From assembly GCA_003241645.1 (NCBI GenBank), contig QFOX01000039.1, positions 1 through 18,606 of the forward strand: a stretch of 18,606 bases of DNA, in the 5' to 3' direction. This DNA comes from Azospirillum brasilense. Its GTDB lineage: Bacteria; Pseudomonadota; Alphaproteobacteria; Rickettsiales; UBA3002. Both the position numbers and the translations under genes were made by a program. Position 1 is the first letter of the stretch; each line of letters opens with the position of its first letter. Under the pieces are notes generated by a model, which ran no database searches, was not told the origin of the DNA, and saw nothing but the letters and a program-made list of their open reading frames with translations. Positions 1 through 6,968 of the stretch are shown here, piece after piece.

Positions 1-1
1 C

Positions 2-676
2 GACCTGCTGGTGGGCGTGATCTTCATGTTCATGATGCTGATGATGGTGTTCGCCCTGAATTTCAAACAGGCCGAATCCACCAGCGCGAAGGCCGCGGCA
101 CGCATCATTCTCACCGAGCAGGTGCGCGCTGAATTGCTGCAAGAGATCGCCCGCCGCATGGAAGCGCGCGGCATGCCCGTGCAGATGGACCTGCAAAGCG
201 GCATCATCCGCCTGCCGGAATCGCTGCTGTTCGCCTCGGGCCAGTGGGAGCTGTCGGCCCAAGGCCAGCAGGTGGTGGCCACGCTGGCGCAGGTGCTGGG
301 CGAGCTGCTGCCATGCTCCACCGTGGATGGCGACAAATCGCAATGCGGCAGCCTGTCGCAGGATGCGCTGTTGGATTCGGTGCTCATCGAGGGCCATACC
401 GACAAGCAGCCCTACGGCGATGGCAACGGCATGACCAACTGGGAGCTTTCGGCGTTCCGCTCCATCACCGTGTACAAGACCATGGTCGTCGCCCAGCCCG
501 CACTGGAACAGACCATCAAGAACCCCAGCAACCAGCCCATTCTCGGCGTGAGCGCCTATGCCGAGCGCCGCCCGGTGGACGCGGTGAATCTCGACCCCAA
601 CCGCCGCATCGACGTGCGCTTCAACATGCGCGCGCCCAGCAGCTTGAGTGTGAGTGCGCCCAATGCAGCTGAGTGA
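2..676 (+). CDS. MotB/OmpA-like membrane protein, 5' end outside window
   Basis: The reading frame is open from the first bases, so the true start lies upstream; the GTG at 11 falls inside the transmembrane helix and is an unlikely start. The visible part opens with a very hydrophobic, Met/Phe/Leu-rich helix that begins with DLLVGV, the usual place of the proton-binding Asp of MotB/ExbD-type stator proteins. A periplasmic OmpA-like peptidoglycan-binding domain follows, with IEGHTD, NWELSAFRS and LDPNRRIDVRF in the expected order. Two cysteines (PCS and QCG, about 12 residues apart) lie between its first strand and the GHTD motif. The 3' end overlaps the next ORF by 14 bases, suggesting translational coupling. 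A MotA-like partner would be expected upstream. Related architectures include flagellar MotB, Zorya ZorB and other OmpA-stator proteins; I cannot choose between them. The domain assignment is firm, the role is not. Confidence 0.8.
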   Translation, partial: DLLVGVIFMFMMLMMVFALNFKQAESTSAKAAARIILTEQVRAELLQEIARRMEARGMPVQMDLQSGIIRLPESLLFASGQWELSAQGQQVVATLAQVLGELLPCSTVDGDKSQCGSLSQDALLDSVLIEGHTDKQPYGDGNGMTNWELSAFRSITVYKTMVVAQPALEQTIKNPSNQPILGVSAYAERRPVDAVNLDPNRRIDVRFNMRAPSSLSVSAPNAAE

Positions 677-1181
677 CGATGCGATCGCCGCACTGGCCGA
701 CCATGAAGCGGTGCCGCAGGGCATTCCCCGCCTGATGGATGCATGGATGGTGGTGCAGGCCCAGGGTCGCATCGATAGCGCCAACTTTGCCGTTACCCTC
801 ACGCTGGAGCCGACGCAGCATGCCCACCCGTGGGTGGTCTACCGCCGCGAGGGTGCCTTGCTGCATGTGGGCGAACACCGCGTGCGCCTGAGCCCGCACC
901 AGCTGCAGCTTTTCCGCGCGCTGGATGCGATCTGGGCCGCCGGCGACGACGTGGCCGCGCGGCTGGCTGCATGGCCTGCCTTGCATTCGGCCCTGCATGC
1001 CAGTGGGGCCGCGCGCATTCGGGTGGCGGGCGAATTGCCGCGCGTGCAGCTGCAGCGCCGCGCGCCGCGGCTGCCGCATCTCTTCACGCGGGTGGCGGGG
1101 CGGCTGGTGCCGCTAACAAACGCCCCCAGCGCCCGCTGGGCCATGGGCCGGGCGCGGCGCTATTACCTGCTGGATGTATGA
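663..1181 (+). CDS. Hypothetical protein coupled to the MotB-like gene
   Basis: This 172-residue ORF begins at ATG 663, inside the last codons of the MotB/OmpA-like gene (14-base overlap). A GTG at 654 in the same frame would add three residues. No strong ribosome binding site is visible, which fits translation coupled to the upstream gene. The product is rich in Ala, Arg, Leu and His, with no signal peptide or membrane helix. It has a possible small beta-rich segment (WVVYRREGALLHVGEHRVRL) followed by helical stretches. I do not recognise a family. Because it is co-transcribed with a MotB-like protein it may be an accessory subunit. It could also be the remaining N-terminal part of a longer protein, since the next gene begins only 78 bases after the stop. 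Codon use is GC-rich like the neighbours, so it is probably a real gene. Confidence 0.6.
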   Translation: MQLSDDAIAALADHEAVPQGIPRLMDAWMVVQAQGRIDSANFAVTLTLEPTQHAHPWVVYRREGALLHVGEHRVRLSPHQLQLFRALDAIWAAGDDVAARLAAWPALHSALHASGAARIRVAGELPRVQLQRRAPRLPHLFTRVAGRLVPLTNAPSARWAMGRARRYYLLDV

Positions 1182-1259
1182 TTCGCAACGCGGGGCTTGA
1201 GCTTCGCGCTCACCCGCGCTAGGAAGCGGTGAAAATGAATCCAGCAAGGAAGGTGTTGC

Positions 1260-2651
1260 ATGGCTACTGAAGTCTTCATCAAACCGCGCGGCGTGCGCGG
1301 GTCGCCCACCATGGGTGCAGGCCAACTGGCCGAGAAAGCCAAAAGCCTCGGCGTGGATGTGATCACCTTCACGCTGGGTGACCTGTTCCCCAAGCCGCAG
1401 GAAGATGCCGATATTGGCCAGTGGGTGGCGGCGCTGAAGCAAGCGAACGCCGACAACCCCGGTGCGGCCATGTATGCGCTGCGCAAGGGCGATGCGCGCC
1501 GTGGCTACGCCCCGGCGGCGGGCCTGCCCAGCCTGCGCGAGGCGGCGGCCTTCCACTTCACCCGTGACACCGGCATTGCCGCCACGGGCGCGGATGTGCG
1601 CATTGGCCATGGCGGCAAGGGCACGCTGACCGGTGCGTTCCGCAACTTCGAAAAACTTGAAGCCCCAACGGTGCTGATGGCCGCGCCCGGCTGGCCCACC
1701 AATTACGACGTTTTCCCGGCGGGCACCCGCATCGTGGAAGTGGATACCCAAGGCCGCGGCCTGATGAGTCCCGAGCAACTGCGCGCGGCCCTTGCGGAAT
1801 TCAAAGAACCGCAGGTCATCTTGGTGAACGCCCCGAGCAACCCCACCGGCGAGAATTACGACGCGGCCGAGCGCGAAGCGCTGCTCGCCGTGGTGCAGGA
1901 GCTGACGGCGACCACCACCGTGGTGTTCGACGATCCCTATGGCAAACTGGTGTTCCGCGATGAGCCGTATGACATCACCAAAGTGCTGCAGCGCGGCCCC
2001 ATCGAGCATGCGCTGTTCGCGCAGGCGCGCATCGCGGTCATTCGTACCGCCTCGAAGGAATACGGCATGGCCGATTCCCGCGTTGGCTGGATGGTGACCA
2101 AGAACAAAGCGCTGCTGGAAAGCCTGCAGAACTTCAACGAATCCGAAGCCGGTGGCATCTCGGGTATGGCGCAGGAAGAAGTGATGGCCGCACTGCATTA
2201 CGGCGATGGGTTCATCACCCGCACGGTGGCCGAGCTGGCGCAAAAACGCCAGATGGTGATCGACGGGGTGGCCAAGCTGAAGCGCGCGGCGCTGAAGGCC
2301 CCCAAGGGCACCATCTATAGCTGGATCGATTTCAGCGCCCTGCGTGGCCAGTTCGTGCCCGCCAGTGCGCTGGCGACCGATGCGGCGCGTGACGCGGTGC
2401 TGAGCGATGCCGAGAAGAACGCGGGTGGTTTCACCATCGACACCCCGGCGGATATGATGCGCTATCTGGCCTACGTGGCGGGCATTTGCCCGGTGCAGGG
2501 CACGCCGTTCCACGCGCCGGGCCTTAGCCTTGCGGATCGTGACTGGCACATTCGCTTCACGTTCTGTGGCGACAAGGCCGAGCTGGCACGCGGCATCGAA
2601 AAGCTTCAGCACGCGGAAGCGCAACTTAGCCCGGCCAGCGCGGCCGCGTAA
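1260..2651 (+). CDS. Class I/II PLP-dependent aminotransferase
   Basis: A 463-residue fold-type I aminotransferase, probably acting on an amino acid and a 2-oxo acid in the cytoplasm. The family landmarks are in order: YAPAAGLPSLREA near residues 83-96; NAPSNPTG (190-197), whose first Asn contacts the PLP phenol oxygen; DDPYGKL (224-230) with the Asp and Tyr that bind the cofactor; RTASKEYGM (262-270) with the Schiff-base lysine at about K266; then DSRVGW; and a late WHIRFTF with the Arg expected to bind the substrate carboxylate. It is somewhat longer than typical AspC-type enzymes (about 400 residues); part of the excess lies around 340-410. ATG 1260 is chosen because GGAAGG stands just upstream. 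The gene is separate from its neighbours: 78 bases after the orphan ORF and ended by its own terminator. The substrate cannot be read from the sequence. Confidence 0.9.
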   Translation: MATEVFIKPRGVRGSPTMGAGQLAEKAKSLGVDVITFTLGDLFPKPQEDADIGQWVAALKQANADNPGAAMYALRKGDARRGYAPAAGLPSLREAAAFHFTRDTGIAATGADVRIGHGGKGTLTGAFRNFEKLEAPTVLMAAPGWPTNYDVFPAGTRIVEVDTQGRGLMSPEQLRAALAEFKEPQVILVNAPSNPTGENYDAAEREALLAVVQELTATTTVVFDDPYGKLVFRDEPYDITKVLQRGPIEHALFAQARIAVIRTASKEYGMADSRVGWMVTKNKALLESLQNFNESEAGGISGMAQEEVMAALHYGDGFITRTVAELAQKRQMVIDGVAKLKRAALKAPKGTIYSWIDFSALRGQFVPASALATDAARDAVLSDAEKNAGGFTIDTPADMMRYLAYVAGICPVQGTPFHAPGLSLADRDWHIRFTFCGDKAELARGIEKLQHAEAQLSPASAAA

Positions 2652-2663
2652 CGTTCGCAGCGC

Positions 2664-3449
2664 TTATTGCATACGATAGGCCGGGCGCTCGTGCCCGGCC
2701 TTTTTCGTATCGGCCTTTTTGCCGTGCAGGCAGTTGCATTTCTTTTTCTTCAGGCCACGCTTGGCTTTGATCTCGGCCAGTGCCGCGTCAAAATCATGCT
2801 GGTAGGCAGGCACCTGCTTCATGGCGCTGTAGGTCGCGGCCGCCATCATTTTGCCACCGCGAATGTCATGCGGGTAATGCGCGCCGCCGCCAATGCGATT
2901 GCCCGCCACGCTCCACGCATGCGCGAAGAACGCATCGCCATGTTCGGGGAACAGGTCGGCCAGCACATAGGCCCAGCTGCCGAAGGTGGTGGTGTGGCCG
3001 CTGGGGTAGCCATAGCTGTAGATGGGCTCCACATGCAGCTTCACGGCGGATTCGGTGTACCACGGGCGCGGCGATTTCCAGTAGTCGCGCGCATCGTCGC
3101 CAATGCGCCAGCTGTCGGAGGCGACCTTGCGCAGGAAGTCATACAGCACCGGGTAGTTCGCTTCGCTGTACTGCTCGCCGACAACGGGATAGAGCATTTT
3201 ATCCGGCGTGATCTTGTCTTCGTGCTTGATGGCGGCGATCTGCTCGGGCGTCAGGCTGGCCTGCAGCGCCACGATCTCGCGCACCTCGGCGTTGTATTCC
3301 GCGGTGCCTTGCGCGGGCGGCTGCGGAATGCTGCGCGGCGACACGGTGTAACTATCCACGTATTGCGGGGGGTAGGGGTATTTGCTGGCGCAGGCTGCCA
3401 CCAGCAGCAGGCAGGTAAGGGCTAGGCCACGTTGAACGGTCGCACGCAT
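2664..3449 (-). CDS. PAP2 / class A acid phosphatase lipoprotein
   Basis: A 261-residue predicted lipoprotein phosphatase that would hydrolyse phosphomonoesters in the periplasm or at the outer membrane. The start at 3449 is preceded by GGAGGA and gives a typical lipoprotein signal ending LLLVAAC (lipidated Cys20); a longer in-frame reading to 3518 lacks this logic. The three-part PAP2 signature is present: RDYWKSPRP (121-129) for KX6RP, YPSGHTTT (148-155) with the catalytic-site PSGH, and NRIGGGAHYPHD (184-195) for SRX5HX3D with the nucleophilic His191 and Asp195. The first Lys of motif 1 is replaced by Arg121, a conservative change. The overall layout resembles class A non-specific acid phosphatases (PhoN type). 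The C-terminus is Lys-rich with a CNC motif. It lies 87 bases downstream of secF on the same strand and may have its own promoter. Confidence 0.88.
   Translation of the reverse strand: MRATVQRGLALTCLLLVAACASKYPYPPQYVDSYTVSPRSIPQPPAQGTAEYNAEVREIVALQASLTPEQIAAIKHEDKITPDKMLYPVVGEQYSEANYPVLYDFLRKVASDSWRIGDDARDYWKSPRPWYTESAVKLHVEPIYSYGYPSGHTTTFGSWAYVLADLFPEHGDAFFAHAWSVAGNRIGGGAHYPHDIRGGKMMAAATYSAMKQVPAYQHDFDAALAEIKAKRGLKKKKCNCLHGKKADTKKAGHERPAYRMQ
2671..2710 (+). terminator. Intrinsic terminator of the aminotransferase gene
   Basis: A perfect 8-bp GC stem (GGCCGGGC at 2679-2686, GCCCGGCC at 2693-2700, six-base loop) is followed by TTTTT. A second outer arm, ATACGA/TCGTAT, flanks it. On the plus strand this is a classical Rho-independent terminator 27 bases after the aminotransferase stop. 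On the minus strand no T-tract follows, so it works in one direction only. It lies inside the last codons of the convergent phosphatase gene. Confidence 0.85.
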
Positions 3450-3482
3450 GAAATCCTCCGTATTTGAGGCCCGCATGCTAGC

Positions 3483-3508
3483 GAAAAATGCAGGCAACGC
3501 AACCCTGC
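3483..3508 (-). terminator. Possible weak terminator after secF
   Basis: Read on the minus strand, a 5-bp stem GCAGG/CCTGC with a nine-base loop is followed by ATTTTT, between the secF stop (3537) and the phosphatase start (3449). The stem is short, so this may be weak or coincidental. Confidence 0.35.
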
Positions 3509-3536
3509 GTGCGTGCAAGGCTGCTATGCAGTGCGC

Positions 3537-4466
3537 TTAGGCCTTCACCGGCTCGGCGGCGATGTTCTCGCGGCGCAGGTCCATGTAGATCAACACGGTG
3601 GCCGACACGTAGATCGACGAGAAGGTGCCGATGACGATGCCCACCGCCATGGCGGCCGAGAAGCCGAACAGCACGTCGCCGCCGAAGCCGATCAGGCCGA
3701 TGAGTGCGCACAGCACGGTGCCACCGGTGAGGAAGGTGCGCGCCAGCGTTTCGTTGATGGAGAGGTTCAGCACGTCCGGCAGCGGGCGCACCTTGAACTT
3801 GCGCAGGTTCTCGCGCACGCGGTCATAGATCACCACCGAATCGTTGATGGAGTAACCGATGATGGTGAGGATGGCCGCGACCGAGGTGAGGTTGAATTCC
3901 AGCTGCGTGACGGAATAGAAGCCGAAGGTGAGGATGGCGTCGTGCGTCAGCGCCAGAATGCCGCCGAGGCCGAACTGCCATTCGAAACGGAACCACAGAT
4001 ACAGCATCATGGCGCCCATGGCGGCGACCAGTGCAATGACCGAACCGCGGATCAGCTCGCCGCCCACTTGCGGGCCCACGTAATCCACGCGCAAATAATC
4101 CACCTTGGCGCCGTAGCCTTCGTTCAGGCGGTCACGCACGGTCTGGGCCACTTCGCTTTGCTTGGCGTCGCCTTCCGGCTTCAGGCGGATCAGCACGTCG
4201 CGCCCATCGCCGATGGATTGCAGGCTGGCATTCTCGGTGCCCGGCGCTTCCAGCAGCGCACGCATCTTGGCCACGTCGGCCGTATCCTCGGTGCGCACTT
4301 CCATGACCACGCCGCCGGTGAAATCAATGCCGAAATTCAGCCCCTGCGTGGCCAGCGACCAGGCGGTCAGCCCCATCATCAGGAACGAGATGAGGAAGCC
4401 TGCCTTGCGGTGCCCAATGAAATTGAACGTGGGTACGGTGCGGAAGATCTGGATGGGGAAGCGCAT
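3537..4466 (-). CDS. secF: Protein translocase subunit SecF
   Basis: A 309-residue RND-superfamily inner-membrane subunit that works with SecD and YajC to drive late steps of Sec-dependent export with the proton motive force. ATG 4466 is chosen because AGGAG lies just upstream and the protein then starts in the usual way, with a first membrane helix at about residues 22-40. The SecF signature FGIDFTGG stands at 45-52. A periplasmic domain spans about 55-135, followed by five membrane helices. The region YSINDSVVIYDRVREN (205-220) carries the conserved Asp/Arg of the membrane core. The length matches the family. SecF is normally encoded directly after secD; here the gene upstream is terC, only 4 bases away, and no secD is in the window. 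A longer in-frame reading to 4565 overlaps terC and is rejected. Confidence 0.95.
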   Translation of the reverse strand: MRFPIQIFRTVPTFNFIGHRKAGFLISFLMMGLTAWSLATQGLNFGIDFTGGVVMEVRTEDTADVAKMRALLEAPGTENASLQSIGDGRDVLIRLKPEGDAKQSEVAQTVRDRLNEGYGAKVDYLRVDYVGPQVGGELIRGSVIALVAAMGAMMLYLWFRFEWQFGLGGILALTHDAILTFGFYSVTQLEFNLTSVAAILTIIGYSINDSVVIYDRVRENLRKFKVRPLPDVLNLSINETLARTFLTGGTVLCALIGLIGFGGDVLFGFSAAMAVGIVIGTFSSIYVSATVLIYMDLRRENIAAEPVKA

Positions 4467-4470
4467 GGGC

Positions 4471-5457
4471 TTACTCCTGATGGGTGTCTTTGGAGGTGGA
4501 ACCGGGAACCCAGCCGCGATGGACCAGTTCACTTTCTTTTCCACGGGTTTTGATGAGCGATACAATGACCGACAGCGCCAGCAGCGACACCACCACGATG
4601 AGCGAGAACTCGGTGCTGATGAAATGCGTGCCCATGTAATGGTTGATGAGCATTTTGCCGCCGATGAACACGAGAATCACCGACAGGCCGTATTTCAGAT
4701 ACTCGAACCGGTGCATGAAGGCCGCGAGCGCGAAATACATGGAGCGCAGGCCGAGAATAGCGAAGATGTTGCTGGTGAAGATGATGTAGCCGTCATTCGT
4801 GATGGCGAAGATCGCGGGGATGGAATCCACCGCGAAGATCACATCCGAAATTTCAACGAGCACCAGCACAAGGAACAGCGGCGTCAGGTAACGCTTGCCG
4901 TTCTGCAGGGTGAAGAATTTCTCGCCGTCGAAATCCTCCGTCACGCGGAAATTGCGGCGCATGAAATTGACCAGCTTGTTATTGCCCACATCCGGCTCTT
5001 CGTCGGCGGCGAGCAACATCTTGATACCGGTGAGCACTAGGAACGCACCAAACAGGTACATGATCCAGCTGAACTGCTGGATCAGCGCCGTGCCCAGCCA
5101 GATCATGAGGCCGCGCATCATGATCGCGCCGATGATGCCCCACAGCAGCACGCGGTGCTGGTAAATGCGCGGCACCGCGAAATGGCTGAAGATCAGCAGG
5201 AACACGAACAGGTTATCCATCGAAAGCGACAGCTCGATGAGGTAGCCCATGAAGAATTCCGAAGCGGCGGTGGGCCCGCGCTCAACATAGACGAAGGCGT
5301 TGAACGCCATCGCAAGGCAGAAGAACACCACGCTACGCTGCAGCGCCTGCTTCACGGTGAGGGGGCTTTTTTCGCGCTTCAGCAGCCCAAGGTCCACGAT
5401 GAAGGCAGTAGCCACCACCACAAAAAAGACCGACCACATGAGCATAGGCGTTTCCAT
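4471..5457 (-). CDS. TerC/Alx-family membrane protein, probable metal exporter
   Basis: A 328-residue polytopic inner-membrane protein of the TerC family, whose best studied members (Alx, MeeF/MeeY, plant TerC relatives) are linked to manganese export or metal loading of exported proteins. The two diagnostic acidic membrane motifs are present: ELSLSMDNLFVF (75-86) and EISDVIFAVDSIP (202-214). About seven to nine helices are visible, with a polar loop around 150-190 containing acidic residues. The start is supported by AAGGAA just upstream. It lies 29 bases after the symporter stop and 4 bases before secF, so it looks like the middle gene of one transcript. Close coupling of a TerC protein to SecF may fit the proposed role of some TerC proteins in metalating Sec substrates; that link is inference. 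No yybP-ykoY-type leader is visible in the 29-base gap. Confidence 0.9.
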   Translation of the reverse strand: METPMLMWSVFFVVVATAFIVDLGLLKREKSPLTVKQALQRSVVFFCLAMAFNAFVYVERGPTAASEFFMGYLIELSLSMDNLFVFLLIFSHFAVPRIYQHRVLLWGIIGAIMMRGLMIWLGTALIQQFSWIMYLFGAFLVLTGIKMLLAADEEPDVGNNKLVNFMRRNFRVTEDFDGEKFFTLQNGKRYLTPLFLVLVLVEISDVIFAVDSIPAIFAITNDGYIIFTSNIFAILGLRSMYFALAAFMHRFEYLKYGLSVILVFIGGKMLINHYMGTHFISTEFSLIVVVSLLALSVIVSLIKTRGKESELVHRGWVPGSTSKDTHQE

Positions 5458-5472
5458 GATATTCCTTCAACC

Positions 5473-5486
5473 GCGCAGCGCTGCGC
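5473..5486. other. 14-bp perfect palindrome between symporter and terC
   Basis: GCGCAGCGCTGCGC is a perfect palindrome placed directly after the symporter stop codon and just before the terC ribosome binding site. As RNA it could fold into a small GC hairpin that protects or separates the two messages. There is no T-tract, so it is not a normal terminator. Confidence 0.5.
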
Positions 5487-6749
5487 TTAGCTGTAGTAAA
5501 CCTCTTTATCGAGCGTTTTTTCCGTCGCGTCGATGGTGAGGGTGATGGCGCAATCGCCGGTGATATTGATGGTGGTGCGCACCATGTCCAGCACGCGGTC
5601 CACACCCAGCAGCAGGCCAATGCCTTCGATGGGCAGGCCCACCGAATGCAGCACCATGCCCATGAAAATGATGGAGCCGGAGGGAATGCCCGCAGCACCA
5701 ATGGAGCCGAGCGTGCAGGTGAGCAGCAGCACGGCATAGTCGCCGGTCTGCAGGTCGATGCCGAAGAACTGCGCGAAGAACAGCGCGCAGATGCCGAGGT
5801 AAATGGCCGTACCATCCATGTTGATGCAGGCGCCCAGCGGCAACAGGAACTGCGTGGATTGTTCGGACACGCCCAGCTTGGTCTGCAGCTCGCGCATGGC
5901 GGTGGTCAGCGTCGCTTTGGAGCTCGAGGTCGAGAATGCCATCAGCTGTGTGGTGACCAGCTTGCGGTAGAACACCAGCGGGTTCACCCGCGCCACCACC
6001 GCAATGATGGCGCCGAACAGCAGGTATTGGAACAGGCACGCGGCCAGCACGGCCAGCACCAGCCAGAACAGGATAACAATGATTTCCGAGCCCTGCGTGC
6101 CCACGCTCCACGCCATGAAGCCGAACACGGCCAACGGCGCGAGGCGCACGATGTATTCGATCATCTTGAAGATGATCTGGCTGAAATCATACAGCGTCTG
6201 GCGCGCATTGGCGGCTTTTTCGCCCATCAGGTTCATGGTCACGCCGAACATGACCGCGAACACGATGATCTGCAGCAGGTGGCCTTCCGCGAACGAGGCG
6301 AAGATATTGGTCGAGATGAGGTTGAGCAGGAAATCCTTCACCGTCATGGTGGGGGCGGGGGCCTGGTCCTGCATGCTGCTGGCGAATTCTTCGATGTTCA
6401 CCTGAAGCCCGACGCCCGGCTGGAAGATGAGGCCTGCCGCAATGCCAATGACCACGGCGAACAGCGCCGTGGAAAGGTAGGCGGCTACGCCTTTGAGGCC
6501 CACGCGCTTGAAATTCGCGCCGTCACCCATGCTGGTGATGCCGGACACCAGCGCCAGAAATACCAGCGGTACCACCACCATCTTGATGAGGTTGATGAAC
6601 ACGGTGCCAAGGAGCTTTAAGTCATTGGCGAGTTCAGTATTCCCTTGAATGGCAAAGCCGGTGATGATGCCGAGGATGAGGCATATCACTACCTGTTGCC
6701 ACATTCGAAGCCCGAATACGGTGAATTCCTTAACGTCGGCACCTGCCAT
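5487..6749 (-). CDS. Dicarboxylate/amino acid:cation symporter (DAACS, GltP/DctA type)
   Basis: A 420-residue glutamate-transporter-family symporter of the inner membrane, expected to import acidic amino acids or C4-dicarboxylates with Na+ or H+. The core elements are in order: hairpin HP1 with STSSSKATL (273-281), the TM7 motif NMDGT (310-314), hairpin HP2 with GIPSGS (354-359), and TM8 with DRVLDMVRTTINITGD (384-399). By alignment with GltPh, D388, R391, N395 and D399 correspond to the residues that bind substrate and cation; the Arg argues for acidic substrates. In HP1 the usual Pro after ATL is Thr here. The start at 6749 is supported by GGAGGA upstream. It is the first gene of a probable symporter-terC-secF unit and is divergent from the efflux operon across a 219-base region. 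Confidence 0.92.
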   Translation of the reverse strand: MAGADVKEFTVFGLRMWQQVVICLILGIITGFAIQGNTELANDLKLLGTVFINLIKMVVVPLVFLALVSGITSMGDGANFKRVGLKGVAAYLSTALFAVVIGIAAGLIFQPGVGLQVNIEEFASSMQDQAPAPTMTVKDFLLNLISTNIFASFAEGHLLQIIVFAVMFGVTMNLMGEKAANARQTLYDFSQIIFKMIEYIVRLAPLAVFGFMAWSVGTQGSEIIVILFWLVLAVLAACLFQYLLFGAIIAVVARVNPLVFYRKLVTTQLMAFSTSSSKATLTTAMRELQTKLGVSEQSTQFLLPLGACINMDGTAIYLGICALFFAQFFGIDLQTGDYAVLLLTCTLGSIGAAGIPSGSIIFMGMVLHSVGLPIEGIGLLLGVDRVLDMVRTTINITGDCAITLTIDATEKTLDKEVYYS

Positions 6750-6792
6750 GATAATGGGTCCTCCCTGAATAGGGGGTTAGAAAATGGCGGCC

Positions 6793-6821
6793 ACCATAGC
6801 AGCGCAACTTACTTTTGCCAG
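6793..6821 (-). promoter_or_regulatory. Candidate sigma70-type promoter for the symporter-terC-secF unit
   Basis: On the minus strand CTGGCA (-35) and TATGGT (-10) stand 17 bases apart, each matching four of six consensus bases, about 45 bases upstream of the symporter start. This is a visual match only. Confidence 0.3.
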
Positions 6822-6911
6822 CGATTTTCGTGGCTTGCCGTGCGTTGCAGCATAACTCTATGGGGGCACAGGCTTTTTGCGCTGGAAACAGCGTGTTTTT
6901 AGGAACATCGC

Positions 6912-6959
6912 TTGGATTTGCAGGCCCATGTAACTACAACTTAGATAACCCCCATGTAA
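6912..6959 (+). promoter_or_regulatory. Candidate promoter and CCCATGTAA direct repeat upstream of the efflux operon
   Basis: TTGGAT at 6912-6917 and TACAAC at 6935-6940 are 17 bases apart and could be a weak promoter. The 9-mer CCCATGTAA occurs at 6925-6933, between these elements, and again at 6951-6959, just before the adaptor start. The repeats are 26 bases apart. A regulator binding both copies would cover the promoter; this is inference. The rest of the 6750-6968 gap shows nothing else clear. Confidence 0.3.
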
Positions 6960-6968
6960 GGTAAGCCT

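Noticed and set aside
1113..2624. 503-residue open frame antisense to the aminotransferase
   Set aside because: Rich in His, Arg, Gly and Ala with no domain; it is the antisense shadow of a well-supported aminotransferase in GC-rich DNA.
4467..4565. N-terminal extension of SecF by 33 residues
   Set aside because: It overlaps the end of terC and lacks a ribosome binding site; ATG 4466 has AGGAG and gives the normal SecF N-terminus.
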